NCBI GenBank assembly: GCA_947448625.1
Contig: CANFOT010000003.1
Coordinates: 1-64,000 of the forward strand
Direction of reading: 5' to 3'
Source: Burkholderiaceae bacterium
GTDB taxonomy: Bacteria > Pseudomonadota > Gammaproteobacteria > Burkholderiales > Burkholderiaceae
Length of the DNA stretch: 64,000 nucleotides
The notes below the pieces were generated by a model. It saw only the letters and a program-made list of their open reading frames with translations, did not search any database and was not told the origin of the DNA. Shown piece by piece: positions 7,237 to 18,339 of this stretch; the stretch's first letter is position 1, and each line of letters begins with the position of its first letter. A program made the position numbers and the translations under genes.

Positions 7237-9471
7237 TTATGCCAGACTGAGATTTTCTTTATAAAGCGGGAAGTTGCGAACGGGTCTGCCAATTGCGGCA
7301 GAAATAGCATTTGCTACAGCTGGACCAACTACGCAAATCGTAGGTTCACCAACCCCACCCCAAAAGTCATACGTAGGCACCAGGACTACCTCTACGCGAG
7401 GAGTTGAAGATAGTTTCAGCAGAGGATAAGAGTCTAAATTCTGCTGCTTGATGCGGCCATTTTCAACGGTGATTTCTGGATTAAAAATTGCCCCTAGCGC
7501 CATCACCACTGAACCTTCGATCTGTTCGCGGGTTAAATAGGGGTTTACAACGTGTCCAGAATTCAAAGCAAATACCAAACGTTCGATGGTAACGATATTC
7601 CCCTTCACTGATACCTCAGCGACTGCAGCAGAGTAGCTTGCATAACCCATGAACTGAGCAAGTCCACGATGTACGCCGGGTGCTGTAGGTTTCCCCCAGT
7701 TACCAGCCTTAGCAGCAGCATTTAAGACGCCAAGATGCTTTGGATGATTCTGCATCAAAACTTGTCGGAACTGTAATGGATCCTTGTTCGCGGCTTTGGC
7801 GCACTCATCCATAAAACATTCCATGAAGATGCCATTTTGATTTGTATTGACGCCACGCCATGGCCCTACAGGAACATGCGAGTTTTTCATCACATACTCG
7901 GTCAATAGTGTTGGGAACTTATACCCTAATTGCGCATCGGGACCGTTCTCATAAAACCCTTGTAGTTGGCGATCATCCTTACCGTTTTTAATCGCCATTG
8001 GTGCAAGTGTTGCATTGATTGATTGACCAGCAACCTTGATATGCATGCCAGTCAAGTTGCCGGCCGCATCTAAGCCGGCCGTCATCTTGGCCATAGCGAT
8101 CGGATGATAGTAGTCATGGGTCATGTCCTCTTCTCGGCTCCAGATAACCTTGACTGGGACTCCAGGATATTTTTGTGCGACCTTAGCTGCATAACTCACA
8201 AAATCCTGGGTTGATCCACGGCGACCTAAGCCAGTGCCGGAGTCTAACTTGTAGACCTCGCACTTATCTAGTGGGATGCCAGTTGCTTCTGATAGTGCCG
8301 CATGAGAGCCTTCACCATTTTGTGTTGGGACCCAAGCCTCTGCACGATCGCCAGTAATTTTGACCGTGGCATTCATGGGTTCCATATTGACGTGCGCACG
8401 AAACGGTGTGAAATAAATAGCCTCTACTTTTTTGTTGGAGGACGCAATGACGCCTACAGCATCACCTTCTTTGCGCTGCCAAAAATCCCCTTGCTCGTCC
8501 AACCCATCTCGTAGTGCCTTATTAATGTCGGATGAGGAGGTATTTGCGCCCGCTCCTTCATCCCACTCAATCGGCAAAACATTTAATGCGGTATTTGCGC
8601 GCCACCAAGTGTCGGCCACTACCGCAACTGTACTGTCATCAATTTTGACAACGCCTTTGACGCCGCGTAAGTTCTTTATCTTGGATTCGTCGTATCGGAC
8701 TAGCTTGCCGCCAAATACAGGGCAAGATTTAACGGAAGCGCAGAGCATGCCTGGGAGCTGTAAATCAAGTCCAAAGACTTTTGTGCCATTGACTTTGTTT
8801 GTGGTATCAATACGCGCATATGGTTGACCAGCAACCTTCCAGGTTCTTGGATCTTTTAGGGTGATGGATTTCGGATCGGGAGGTGTCAGCGTTGCGGCGC
8901 GATCCGCCACTTTGCCATAAGTTGTCTTACGGCCTGTTGGTACATGAGTGATGACTCCCTTATCGACCCTTAATTCGCTAACAGGAACATTCCAGATATC
9001 TGCTGCTGCCTGCACTAGCATTATGCGTGCGGCGGCGGCGCCACGACGAACATAATCTTCGGAGATCCGAATGCCTCGGCTACCGCCAGTGCCGTGCTCT
9101 CCCCAGGCGCGCTTACGCGCCAAACTTTGTCCTGGAGTTGGAGATTCGGTTGTTACCTTCTTCCAGTTGCACTCCAATTCTTCTGCAACTAATTGCGCTA
9201 AACCGGTGCGGGTACCTTGACCCATTTCCGAGCGGGCGATTCGTATGACTACGGTATCGTCAGGTTTTATGGATACCCAGGCATTCACTTCGGGTTCCCC
9301 GGCCTTCATGGGCGTGTTTTGATCGTACTTGCTATTTGATTGCGCCATCGCAAAATCAGGCAAGGCGCCCAATCCAAGCATCAGTCCACCACCGGCAAGA
9401 GATCCCTTGATGATGAAATCGCGGCGGGAAGTGCTTGCTAAACCATTGATATTTTCTTTGCTGATAGTCAT
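7237..9471 (-). CDS. iorB: Molybdenum hydroxylase large subunit (isoquinoline 1-oxidoreductase beta type)
   Basis: Molybdopterin-binding subunit of a xanthine-oxidase-family hydroxylase of the two-subunit Ior type. The chosen ATG at 9471 follows AGGGACGAG and gives 744 residues; an upstream ATG at 9519 would overlap the small subunit. The N-terminus has a twin-arginine signal (Arg16-Arg17 in TSRRDFI, then a Gly/Leu-rich stretch ending AMA), so the folded holoenzyme is exported to the periplasm. The C-terminal GGVGEP contains the presumed catalytic Glu709. Substrates in this subfamily include N-heterocycles and aldehydes, and the real one cannot be read from sequence. Its position beside oxalate genes allows, but does not show, a role in making glyoxylate or oxalate from aldehydes. 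Confidence 0.88.
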   Translation of the reverse strand: MTISKENINGLASTSRRDFIIKGSLAGGGLMLGLGALPDFAMAQSNSKYDQNTPMKAGEPEVNAWVSIKPDDTVVIRIARSEMGQGTRTGLAQLVAEELECNWKKVTTESPTPGQSLARKRAWGEHGTGGSRGIRISEDYVRRGAAAARIMLVQAAADIWNVPVSELRVDKGVITHVPTGRKTTYGKVADRAATLTPPDPKSITLKDPRTWKVAGQPYARIDTTNKVNGTKVFGLDLQLPGMLCASVKSCPVFGGKLVRYDESKIKNLRGVKGVVKIDDSTVAVVADTWWRANTALNVLPIEWDEGAGANTSSSDINKALRDGLDEQGDFWQRKEGDAVGVIASSNKKVEAIYFTPFRAHVNMEPMNATVKITGDRAEAWVPTQNGEGSHAALSEATGIPLDKCEVYKLDSGTGLGRRGSTQDFVSYAAKVAQKYPGVPVKVIWSREEDMTHDYYHPIAMAKMTAGLDAAGNLTGMHIKVAGQSINATLAPMAIKNGKDDRQLQGFYENGPDAQLGYKFPTLLTEYVMKNSHVPVGPWRGVNTNQNGIFMECFMDECAKAANKDPLQFRQVLMQNHPKHLGVLNAAAKAGNWGKPTAPGVHRGLAQFMGYASYSAAVAEVSVKGNIVTIERLVFALNSGHVVNPYLTREQIEGSVVMALGAIFNPEITVENGRIKQQNLDSYPLLKLSSTPRVEVVLVPTYDFWGGVGEPTICVVGPAVANAISAAIGRPVRNFPLYKENLSLA

Positions 9472-9481
9472 CTCTCGTCCC

Positions 9482-9979
9482 TTATCCGCGTGTCTTAGTT
9501 GAGGCATCGTATTGCGCAAGGACGTCTTCTAATTTCTTTTGTCCAGAAGCTACATGAATGCCATCACGAACTTTTTGATAAGTACCGCAACGGCAAACGT
9601 TGGTCATTGCATTATCAATATCTGCATTAGTTGGCTTCGGAATTTTTTTGAGTAGGGCTGCTGCTGCCATCACCTGGCCAGACTGACAGTAACCACACTG
9701 AGGAACATCCAAAGCGATCCATGCTTTTTGCACTGGATGAGAGTTATCTTTTGAGAGTGCCTCGACTGTGGTAATTTTCATGCCGCCTACAGCGGATACT
9801 GGAATAGAGCAAGAGCGTACTGGTTCGCCGTTCATATAAACCGTGCAGGCACCACACTGTGCAACGCCACATCCATACTTGGTACCAGTGAGGCCAACCA
9901 CCTCTCGTATTGCCCACAACAATGGCATGTTTGGCTCCACATCGATGTTGTGGATTTCCCCATTAATAGTTAATTGCAT
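9482..9979 (-). CDS. iorA: Molybdenum hydroxylase small subunit, 2x[2Fe-2S] (isoquinoline 1-oxidoreductase alpha type)
   Basis: This 165-residue electron-transfer subunit has both iron-sulfur clusters of the family: a plant-ferredoxin cluster bound by Cys37, Cys42, Cys45 and Cys57, and a four-helix-bundle cluster bound by Cys95, Cys98, Cys129 and Cys131. It passes electrons from the molybdenum site of the large subunit to an external acceptor, probably a cytochrome not encoded here. An AAGGAG-like site precedes the ATG. The large subunit starts 10 bp after its stop codon. It has no signal peptide, so it would be exported together with IorB. Confidence 0.93.
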   Translation of the reverse strand: MQLTINGEIHNIDVEPNMPLLWAIREVVGLTGTKYGCGVAQCGACTVYMNGEPVRSCSIPVSAVGGMKITTVEALSKDNSHPVQKAWIALDVPQCGYCQSGQVMAAAALLKKIPKPTNADIDNAMTNVCRCGTYQKVRDGIHVASGQKKLEDVLAQYDASTKTRG

Positions 9980-10345
9980 TACTGTCTCCTTAAATGCCTT
10001 TAGGTGTTATTTTTTATATATCTTTGAAATCACTATAAACCATTCTGTCAGCAAATTCAGGGGCTAGCGAGCGACATAGTGGAAACCCTAAATACAATAA
10101 AAATGCACTGAGGTGGCGCTATCTAGGTAAATGGCTAGGCGATTCAAGTAGGCAAGATAAGCACCTTCAGTAAGTGTGAAATCATAGGTGAGATAGGCTG
10201 AAAAGATTGCCTATGGGTGAGCGCTAAAAGTTCACACCACCATATTGGTCGGCGCAATAAACTAATGGGCATCACGACCCGGTAATGCATTAATTTGGTA
10301 AAACTTGAGCAATCAGTTTGATGGTGTTAGACATCAATAGTGAAA
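9980..10345. other. Intergenic stretch without a recognised gene
   Basis: This region holds the leader and presumably the promoter of iorAB (reading left) and the region after panC. It contains an AT-rich patch with TATATA near 10015 and an inverted repeat TTGATG-N8-CATCAA at 10318-10337 without a T-run. Only short open frames exist (the longest noticed is about 42 codons on the minus strand), with no convincing ribosome-binding site or family. I see no tRNA or known riboswitch here. Confidence 0.6.
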
Positions 10346-12055
<1,710 letters not shown>

Positions 12056-12063
<8 letters not shown>

Positions 12064-12244
12064 TCGAGTACACGTAAGGACGTTGCTTTAATTTGGCTGC
12101 CTTAGCGCGACGCTGATCTTCGGTAGTTAAAGGCTCCTTATCCCAAAGGAGTGCTCGACCAGCTTGCTGACCTGCCTCGAGATGCGGTTTCTCGGATTTG
12201 AGCTCATTTAAGAACTGGGTGAATTCCGATGTATATCTAGCCAT
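12056..12244 (-). CDS. DUF3460 family small protein
   Basis: A 62-residue, lysine- and arginine-rich protein beginning MARYTSEFTQFLNELK and ending RPYVYSND. It matches the DUF3460 family found in Burkholderiales next to scpA. The ATG at 12244 has AGGA six bases upstream; the adjacent ATG at 12247 is an alternative giving one extra Met. It has no membrane segment or known motif, and its function is unknown. The operon position (overlapping scpA by 8 bp) suggests co-expression with the condensin and pantothenate genes. Confidence 0.88.
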
Positions 12245-12394
12245 CATATTTCCTAAAATTCTCAATTAATTCAATAACTTGAAAAAACTATTGTGCAGTA
12301 ACAGCCTGCCTAGCCCATCATTATTAACGATTTTTCCTACAAACTTACCGACTTTTTGGCTAATTCCTAGAAATTCGTGCTTTTGACCTTGTTT

Positions 12395-14065
12395 TTAAAG
12401 GTTTGCGGCCAATAAAGCCTCAATTTGAGGCGCTTCGACACGGGTCATGAGGTGCTTATAGGCCTTAATTGGATTTTGACTGCAGAGGGGCGTTTTAACA
12501 TCATTCCAGGTCATGGCCGGAACCGAGAGGAAGTCTTCAACCCCGGCTGTGACTTGCGGCAGTACTGGTTTGAGGTAGAGACTCAACAAACGAAATGCCT
12601 CTAAGGTAACGCTACAGACTTGTTGTAAATCTGCTTCACGCTCTGGATTCTTGGCGATTTCCCAAGGCTTGTTTTCATCAACAAAGCCGTTCACCTTATC
12701 CGCCAACTCCATGATGGTACGTAATGCCTTGGCATATTCTCGGGCTTCGTACAGTTCGGCAATTTTTTCGCTAGCAGAGGCAATGTCAGCAAGTAGTGGA
12801 TTATTCATTGCTTCGTCCGAAACAATGCCGCCAAAACGCTTCACCAAGAAGCCAGCGCTACGACTCGCGATATTGATGTACTTGCCCAGCAGATCGCTGT
12901 TAACTCGCGCAACAAAGTCTTGGAGGTTTAAATCTAAATCTTCCATGCTGTCATTGAGTTTGGTCGCGAAGTAATAGCGGAACCATTCTGGGTTGAATCC
13001 GGACTCAATAACACTGTGTGCAGAAATCAAAGTTCCACGTGACTTACTCATCTTCTCACCGTCGACTGTGAGGAAGCCGTGAGCAAATACATTCGTCGGT
13101 GTGCGGTAGCCTGCAAAGTGCAGGGTCGCTGGCCAAAAGAGTGTGTGGAAGTACAGGATATCTTTGCCGATAAAGTGGTACTGTTCAGTAGTGGTATCGG
13201 GCCTGACCCATTCCTCAAAGTCCATGCCTTTGTCCTGGCAGTAATTGAGGAAGCTGGCGTAGTAGCCAATAGGCGCATCAAGCCACACATAGAAATACTT
13301 GCCCGGCGCATCGGGGATTTCAAAGCCAAAGTAGGGTGCGTCGCGGGAGATATCCCAGTCGCCAAGCTTGCTATCTCCAGGCTGTCCAACCCATTCCTTC
13401 ATCTTGTTGCGGGCCTCAGGTTGCAGAGGCGTTCTTACCTGAGTCCACTCACGCAAGAAAGTTTCGCAGCGTGGGTCAGATAGTTTGAAGAAGTAGTGAT
13501 CGGAAACTTTTTTAATGGGTGTTGCACCACTCACCACTGAAAACGGATTTTTTAAATCAGTCGGCGAGTATGTTGCCCCGCACTTTTCGCAAGAGTCACC
13601 ATACTGGTCTTTAGCACCGCATTTAGGGCACTCACCTTTAATGAAGCGATCCGGCAAAAACATTTCTTTAACAGGATCGTAAGCTTGCTCAATGGCGCGC
13701 TTTTCAATTAAGCCAGCTTCGCGTAATTTGAGATAGATACTTTGAGAGAGCGCCTCATTCTCAGGGCTGTCAGTAGTGTAGTAATTGTCGAAAGAAATTA
13801 AGAAGTCATCAAAGTCTCGCTTATGTTCTTTCCAAACATTAGCGATGAGCTCTTTGGGGGTGAGCCCCTCTTTTTCGGCCCGCAACATAATGGGGGTGCC
13901 GTGGGTGTCGTCAGCGCCAACATAGTGCACTTCATGGCCACGCATTCTTTGAAAGCGAACCCAAATATCAGTCTGGACATATTCCACCAGGTGCCCAATG
14001 TGAATCTGACCATTGGCGTAAGGCAAGGCGGAGGTAACTAGCAGGCGACGTTTGGGCTTACTCAT
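12395..14065 (-). CDS. metG: Methionyl-tRNA synthetase, core form without the C-terminal tRNA-binding domain
   Basis: Class I aminoacyl-tRNA synthetase charging tRNA-Met. HIGH is at residues 22-25 (QIHIGHL), a knuckle [18 protein letters not shown] lies near 142-160, and KMSKS is near residue 338. The anticodon-binding helical domain follows. At 556 residues it ends where the core enzyme ends and lacks the EMAP II-like dimerization/tRNA-binding domain found at the C-terminus of many bacterial MetG proteins (about 670-690 residues). The stop codon is clean, with 130 bp of non-coding sequence after it, so this looks like a natural short form rather than a frameshift. Confidence 0.95.
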   Translation of the reverse strand: MSKPKRRLLVTSALPYANGQIHIGHLVEYVQTDIWVRFQRMRGHEVHYVGADDTHGTPIMLRAEKEGLTPKELIANVWKEHKRDFDDFLISFDNYYTTDSPENEALSQSIYLKLREAGLIEKRAIEQAYDPVKEMFLPDRFIKGECPKCGAKDQYGDSCEKCGATYSPTDLKNPFSVVSGATPIKKVSDHYFFKLSDPRCETFLREWTQVRTPLQPEARNKMKEWVGQPGDSKLGDWDISRDAPYFGFEIPDAPGKYFYVWLDAPIGYYASFLNYCQDKGMDFEEWVRPDTTTEQYHFIGKDILYFHTLFWPATLHFAGYRTPTNVFAHGFLTVDGEKMSKSRGTLISAHSVIESGFNPEWFRYYFATKLNDSMEDLDLNLQDFVARVNSDLLGKYINIASRSAGFLVKRFGGIVSDEAMNNPLLADIASASEKIAELYEAREYAKALRTIMELADKVNGFVDENKPWEIAKNPEREADLQQVCSVTLEAFRLLSLYLKPVLPQVTAGVEDFLSVPAMTWNDVKTPLCSQNPIKAYKHLMTRVEAPQIEALLAANL

Positions 14066-14199
14066 GAAAAGCGGACTTAAATAGAAATAAATTCAACAAA
14101 TGGGAATACAAGATTATGAGGCTTGAACCTCGACTTGAGCGCCAATTTTAGTCTGCGGTTAAAGTTAGTACCGATTTGAACCTATTTAAGAGGCGTTTT

Positions 14200-15048
14200 A
14201 TGGCTTTGCCCCACAACATTCAGATGTCTAACGCTTCCGTGCCATTGGTGCATGAGGTGCAGATCATGGATGAGGCAGGGCGCCTAAAGACCACCCATAT
14301 TCCCGGAGAGCGCCCTCTAACCATCTATTTGGATAAGCGTGAGGTCGTTACTTTGATGACTCTGGGGAGTGCCCCTGAGGCCTTAGTGCTAGGCTACTTA
14401 CGTAATCAGCGCCTGGTAGAGTCCCCCGACGACATTGCGAGCATCCAGGTGGATTGGGAGACGGATTCAGCTGCCGTGAAGACTCACCGCAGCACTGTAG
14501 ATATTGATGCTCTCACTAGCAAGCGGGTTGTCACCACTGGATGTGGCCAGGGCACTATGTTTGGCGGATTGATTGAGGAAATGTCGGAGATTCGTCTTCC
14601 AGATGGGCCTCAGTTAAGTCAGGAGGCTATCGTTGCTCTCATCGATAGCATTCGGATTCATGACACCATCTATAAGAAATCTGGCTCTGTTCATGCCTGT
14701 GCCGTGTTTGAGCGGGATGGCAATGATGGCGTCCGTTTGTTGCATTTCATTGAGGATGTTGGGCGCCATAATGCCGTTGACTCTATCTCCGGCTTGATGT
14801 GGCTGGCTGACAAGCCGGGTAAGGACTTGATTTTCTTCACTACGGGGCGCCTCACCTCGGAGATGGTGATTAAAGGTGCTCAGATGGGCATTCCTTTTCT
14901 GCTAACCCGTTCTGGAGTTACCTTGATGGGCTTGGATCTTGCCCGCAAGACCAATCTCACCCTGTTATCTCGGTGCTCGGGTAAGCATTTTGAGATTTAT
15001 AACGCTCCTGAGAGGGTGATTTTTAGTTCCGCCCCAGCATCCTTGTAA
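14200..15048 (+). CDS. fdhD: Formate dehydrogenase accessory sulfurtransferase FdhD
   Basis: FdhD passes sulfur from a cysteine desulfurase to the molybdenum cofactor of formate dehydrogenase. The ATG at 14200 follows AAGAGG with 6-bp spacing and gives 282 residues; a TTG at 14176 in the same frame is less likely. The motifs EDVGRHNAVD and TTGRLTSEMVIKGAQMGIP are typical. The usual CxxC of the mobile loop is reduced to one cysteine here (Cys115 in TTGCGQG). No formate dehydrogenase is in the window, but the oxalate pathway nearby would produce formate, which gives this protein a clear use. It is divergent from metG. Confidence 0.92.
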   Translation: MALPHNIQMSNASVPLVHEVQIMDEAGRLKTTHIPGERPLTIYLDKREVVTLMTLGSAPEALVLGYLRNQRLVESPDDIASIQVDWETDSAAVKTHRSTVDIDALTSKRVVTTGCGQGTMFGGLIEEMSEIRLPDGPQLSQEAIVALIDSIRIHDTIYKKSGSVHACAVFERDGNDGVRLLHFIEDVGRHNAVDSISGLMWLADKPGKDLIFFTTGRLTSEMVIKGAQMGIPFLLTRSGVTLMGLDLARKTNLTLLSRCSGKHFEIYNAPERVIFSSAPASL

Positions 15049-15089
15049 ATTGCTGGGCGTAGGCCTGGCGATGGTTTTACAATTCGGCC

Positions 15090-15656
15090 ATGACTATTAA
15101 ATCTGACCACTGGATCCGCCGTATGGGCGAACAAGGCATGATCAGCCCGTTTGAACCTGGGCAGGTCCGCCAAGACGCCGCCGGACAAAAAATTGTGAGC
15201 TATGGCACTTCAAGCTATGGCTATGACATTCGCTGCGCTGATGAGTTCAAGATTTTCACGAATATCAACAGCACGATTGTTGATCCCAAGAATTTCGATG
15301 AACAATCTTTTGTCGATTTCAAGGGTCCAGTTTGCATCATCCCTCCAAATTCCTTCGCCTTGGCGAGAACCGTTGAGTACTTCAAGATTCCGCGCAGCGT
15401 ACTAACAGTGTGCGTTGGCAAAAGTACTTATGCGCGTTGCGGAATTATTGTGAACGTCACTCCATTCGAGCCTGAATGGGAAGGTTATGTCACGCTCGAG
15501 TTTTCTAATACAACCCCGTTGCCTGCAAAGATTTATGCCGGCGAAGGATGCGCGCAAGTTTTGTTCTTTGAAAGCGATGAAGTGTGTGGTACATCCTACA
15601 AAGACCGTGGCGGTAAGTATCAAGGCCAAGTCGGCGTAACTCTGCCGAAGACTTAA
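15090..15656 (+). CDS. dcd: dCTP deaminase
   Basis: Deaminates dCTP to dUTP for thymidylate synthesis. The 188-residue length is standard. Family strings include [13 protein letters not shown] near the N-terminus, the nucleotide-site segment [25 protein letters not shown] near 110-134, and [15 protein letters not shown]. It lies 41 bp after fdhD and 39 bp before the decarboxylase gene on the same strand. Confidence 0.96.
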   Translation: MTIKSDHWIRRMGEQGMISPFEPGQVRQDAAGQKIVSYGTSSYGYDIRCADEFKIFTNINSTIVDPKNFDEQSFVDFKGPVCIIPPNSFALARTVEYFKIPRSVLTVCVGKSTYARCGIIVNVTPFEPEWEGYVTLEFSNTTPLPAKIYAGEGCAQVLFFESDEVCGTSYKDRGGKYQGQVGVTLPKT

Positions 15657-15695
15657 TCTATTTAATCGCCGTATTGGCGAATTTAAAGGGTACTC

Positions 15696-17963
15696 ATGAA
15701 ATTTCGTTTTCCAATCATCATTATTGATGAGGACTTTCGCTCTGAAAATATTTCAGGTTCGGGTATTCGCGACTTAGCTGAAGCCATTGAAAATGAGGGT
15801 ATGGAAGTTATTGGTTTAACCAGCTATGGTGACCTGACATCCTTTGCGCAGCAAGCCTCCCGTGCGTCTAGCTTCATTGTGTCAATTGATGATGAAGAGT
15901 TTGTTTCCGACTCCGAGGATCATGATTTACCTGCGCTAAATAATTTGCGCGCCTTTATCACTGAGGTGCGTAAGCGCAATGAGGATATTCCGATTTTCTT
16001 GTATGGCGAAACCCGTACCTCACGCCATATGCCGAACGACATCTTGCGCGAGTTGCATGGCTTTATTCATATGAATGAAGATACGCCAGAGTTTGTAGCG
16101 CGCCATATTATTCGTGAGGCTAAGGTATACCTGGATTCATTGGCGCCCCCATTCTTCCGTGCGCTCACCAACTACGCTTCTGAAGGATCTTACTCTTGGC
16201 ATTGCCCGGGCCACTCTGGTGGCGTGGCTTTTTTGAAGAGCCCAGTTGGTCGTATGTTCCATCAATTTTTTGGTGAGAATATGCTTCGTGCTGACGTCTG
16301 TAATGCAGTAGAGGAGTTGGGTCAGTTGTTGGATCATACCGGCCCTGTTTTGCAGAGTGAGCGCAATGCTGCGCGCATCTTCAATGCTGACCATTTGTTC
16401 TTTGTAACTAATGGCACATCCACGTCAAACAAAATTGTTTGGCACTCTACCGTTGCTCCTGGTGATGTGGTGCTGGTAGACCGTAATTGTCACAAGTCGG
16501 TGATTCACTCAATCACAATGATGGGTGCGATTCCTATCTTCTTAATGCCAACACGTAATCACCTCGGTATTATTGGCCCAATCCCCAAGGAAGAGTTTGA
16601 ATGGAAAAACATCAAGAAGAAAATTGATGCCAACCCATTCATTAAAGACAAGAACGTAGTTCCTCGTGTGATGACACTCACACAAAGTACTTATGACGGC
16701 ATCGTCTACAACGTTGAGATGATCAAAGAAATGCTTGATGGTAAAGTCGATTCACTGCACTTTGATGAAGCATGGTTGCCGCATGCCGCATTCCACCCCT
16801 TCTACAAGGATATGCACGCTATTGGGTCTGACCGCAAGCGAACTAAAAAGAGTTTGATGTTTGCTACTCAATCAACGCATAAGTTGTTGGCCGGTCTTTC
16901 ACAGGCTTCGCAAGTCCTAGTCCAGGATGCTGAAGACACGAAGCTTGATCGTGATTGCTTCAATGAAGCCTATTTGATGCATACCTCAACTAGCCCACAG
17001 TACGCCATCATCGCGTCTTGCGACGTGTCTGCTGCCATGATGGAGTCTCCGGGCGGCACAACCTTGGTTGAAGAGTCTATTGCCGAGGCGATGGACTTCC
17101 GTCGTGCGATGCGTGAGGTGGATGACAAGTTTGGCGCCGACTGGTGGTTTAAGGTTTGGGGCCCAGATCACTTAGCCGAAGAAGGTATTGGTGAGCGCTC
17201 TGACTGGATACTTGAGCCCAATGCCAATTGGCATGACTTTGGAAAGGTTGCCAAAGATTTCAACATGCTCGATCCAATTAAGGCTACTGTAGTGACGCCT
17301 GGTCTGGATATTGAAGGTAACTTTGGCTCAATGGGCATTCCGGCAAGCATTGTTACTAAGTATTTGGCTGAGCATGGTGTGATTGTGGAGAAGTGTGGTT
17401 TGTATTCCTTCTTCATCATGTTCACCATCGGCATTACTAAGGGTCGTTGGAACACCTTGGTGACGGAGCTACAACAGTTCAAAGATCACTTTGATAAGAA
17501 CGCGCCGTTATGGAAGGTATTGCCAGAGTTTGTTGCTAAACACCCCCGCTATGAACGCGTTGGCTTGAAAGATGTCTGCCAACAGATTCATGAGTTCTAT
17601 AAGAGTCGTAATGTGGCCCGGATGACTACGGAGATGTACACCTCAGATATGGTACCAGCGATGATGCCTTCAGAGGCTTGGGCCAAGATGGCGCATAAAA
17701 AAGTGGATCGCGTTCCTCTGGATCAACTTGAGGACCGTATTACCGCAATGCTAGTAACGCCATACCCTCCAGGTATTCCATTGTTGATTCCGGGTGAGCG
17801 CTTCAATAAACGCATCATTGACTACCTTTACTTTGCTCGTGACTTTAATGAGCAATTCCCAGGTTTTGAAACGGATATTCACGGACTGGTTAAAACAGTT
17901 GTTGATGGCCGTAGCGAGTATTACGTTGATTGTGTCAGGCAGGAGCCGGATATCACCCTGTGA
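15696..17963 (+). CDS. Orn/Lys/Arg decarboxylase, AdiA/LdcI-type
   Basis: A 755-residue PLP enzyme with the three domains of the biodegradative basic amino acid decarboxylases: an N-terminal response-regulator-like wing (about 1-135), the PLP-binding core and a C-terminal domain. The Schiff-base lysine is in ATQSTHKLLAGLSQASQ (near residue 395), and FDEAW carries the PLP-binding Asp. The length fits arginine decarboxylase AdiA closely, but lysine or ornithine specificity cannot be excluded. Many Burkholderiales carry such a gene, presumably for polyamine supply or acid tolerance. The start has AAAGGG upstream, and a terminator follows the gene. Confidence 0.9.
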   Translation: MKFRFPIIIIDEDFRSENISGSGIRDLAEAIENEGMEVIGLTSYGDLTSFAQQASRASSFIVSIDDEEFVSDSEDHDLPALNNLRAFITEVRKRNEDIPIFLYGETRTSRHMPNDILRELHGFIHMNEDTPEFVARHIIREAKVYLDSLAPPFFRALTNYASEGSYSWHCPGHSGGVAFLKSPVGRMFHQFFGENMLRADVCNAVEELGQLLDHTGPVLQSERNAARIFNADHLFFVTNGTSTSNKIVWHSTVAPGDVVLVDRNCHKSVIHSITMMGAIPIFLMPTRNHLGIIGPIPKEEFEWKNIKKKIDANPFIKDKNVVPRVMTLTQSTYDGIVYNVEMIKEMLDGKVDSLHFDEAWLPHAAFHPFYKDMHAIGSDRKRTKKSLMFATQSTHKLLAGLSQASQVLVQDAEDTKLDRDCFNEAYLMHTSTSPQYAIIASCDVSAAMMESPGGTTLVEESIAEAMDFRRAMREVDDKFGADWWFKVWGPDHLAEEGIGERSDWILEPNANWHDFGKVAKDFNMLDPIKATVVTPGLDIEGNFGSMGIPASIVTKYLAEHGVIVEKCGLYSFFIMFTIGITKGRWNTLVTELQQFKDHFDKNAPLWKVLPEFVAKHPRYERVGLKDVCQQIHEFYKSRNVARMTTEMYTSDMVPAMMPSEAWAKMAHKKVDRVPLDQLEDRITAMLVTPYPPGIPLLIPGERFNKRIIDYLYFARDFNEQFPGFETDIHGLVKTVVDGRSEYYVDCVRQEPDITL

Positions 17964-17990
17964 TCTAGTTGGAGTAGTCAACCACATCCA

Positions 17991-18020
17991 ATACCCTGCT
18001 TTTGCAGGGTATTTTTTTTC
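17991..18020 (+). terminator. Rho-independent terminator of the decarboxylase gene
   Basis: Stem ATACCCTGC/GCAGGGTAT with a TTTT loop, followed by a run of T. The next promoter (for yefM-yoeB) begins immediately after it. Confidence 0.92.
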
Positions 18021-18074
18021 TTGTGCCTAAATAGGGTTTTGACTATACTTGTACAATAAATTGAACAAGTAAGG
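18021..18074 (+). promoter_or_regulatory. yefM-yoeB promoter and autoregulatory operator
   Basis: TTGTGC (18021-18026) and TATACT (18044-18049) are spaced 17 bp apart. Overlapping the -10 and start site is a near-perfect 24-bp palindrome (18047-18070) with outer arms ACTTGT and ACAAGT and an inner TTGTACAA (18049-18056). The TGTACA core is the hexamer known from YefM-YoeB operators of Escherichia coli, so this is the likely site of autorepression. A Shine-Dalgarno AAGG follows at 18071-18074. Confidence 0.78.
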
Positions 18075-18081
18075 CTGGGCC

Positions 18082-18339
18082 ATGAGAGTCATTAATTTTT
18101 CTGATGCAAGAAACCAATTTAAACAAGTAATCGATCAAGTAGTGAGTGATTGTGATGTGGCAATCATTTCTCGTAGGGACGCTGATGATGCCGTGGTGAT
18201 GTCTTTGAATACCTATAACAGCATGATGGAAACACTACATTTATTAAAATCTCCAGCCAACGTAAAACATTTGGAGAAATCATTGGCGCAATATCGAAAA
18301 GGGCAAACTAAAGAAAAGACTCTTGTAGATGCTCAGTAG
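18082..18339 (+). CDS. yefM: Antitoxin of the YefM/Phd family
   Basis: An 85-residue protein with the Phd/YefM fold: it opens with the family-typical INFSDARNQFKQVIDQV and contains AIISRRDADDAVVMSLNTYNSMMETLHLL. The charged C-terminal tail (about 55-85) would wrap the toxin. YefM binds YoeB and represses its own operon. Its last 11 bp overlap the yoeB start, the usual antitoxin-first coupled arrangement. Confidence 0.95.
   Translation: MRVINFSDARNQFKQVIDQVVSDCDVAIISRRDADDAVVMSLNTYNSMMETLHLLKSPANVKHLEKSLAQYRKGQTKEKTLVDAQ

Noticed and set aside
10016-10345. Possible decayed gene or small RNA between panC and iorA
   Set aside because: I found only short frames without ribosome-binding sites and no known RNA signature. 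The TTGATG-N8-CATCAA repeat has no T-run.
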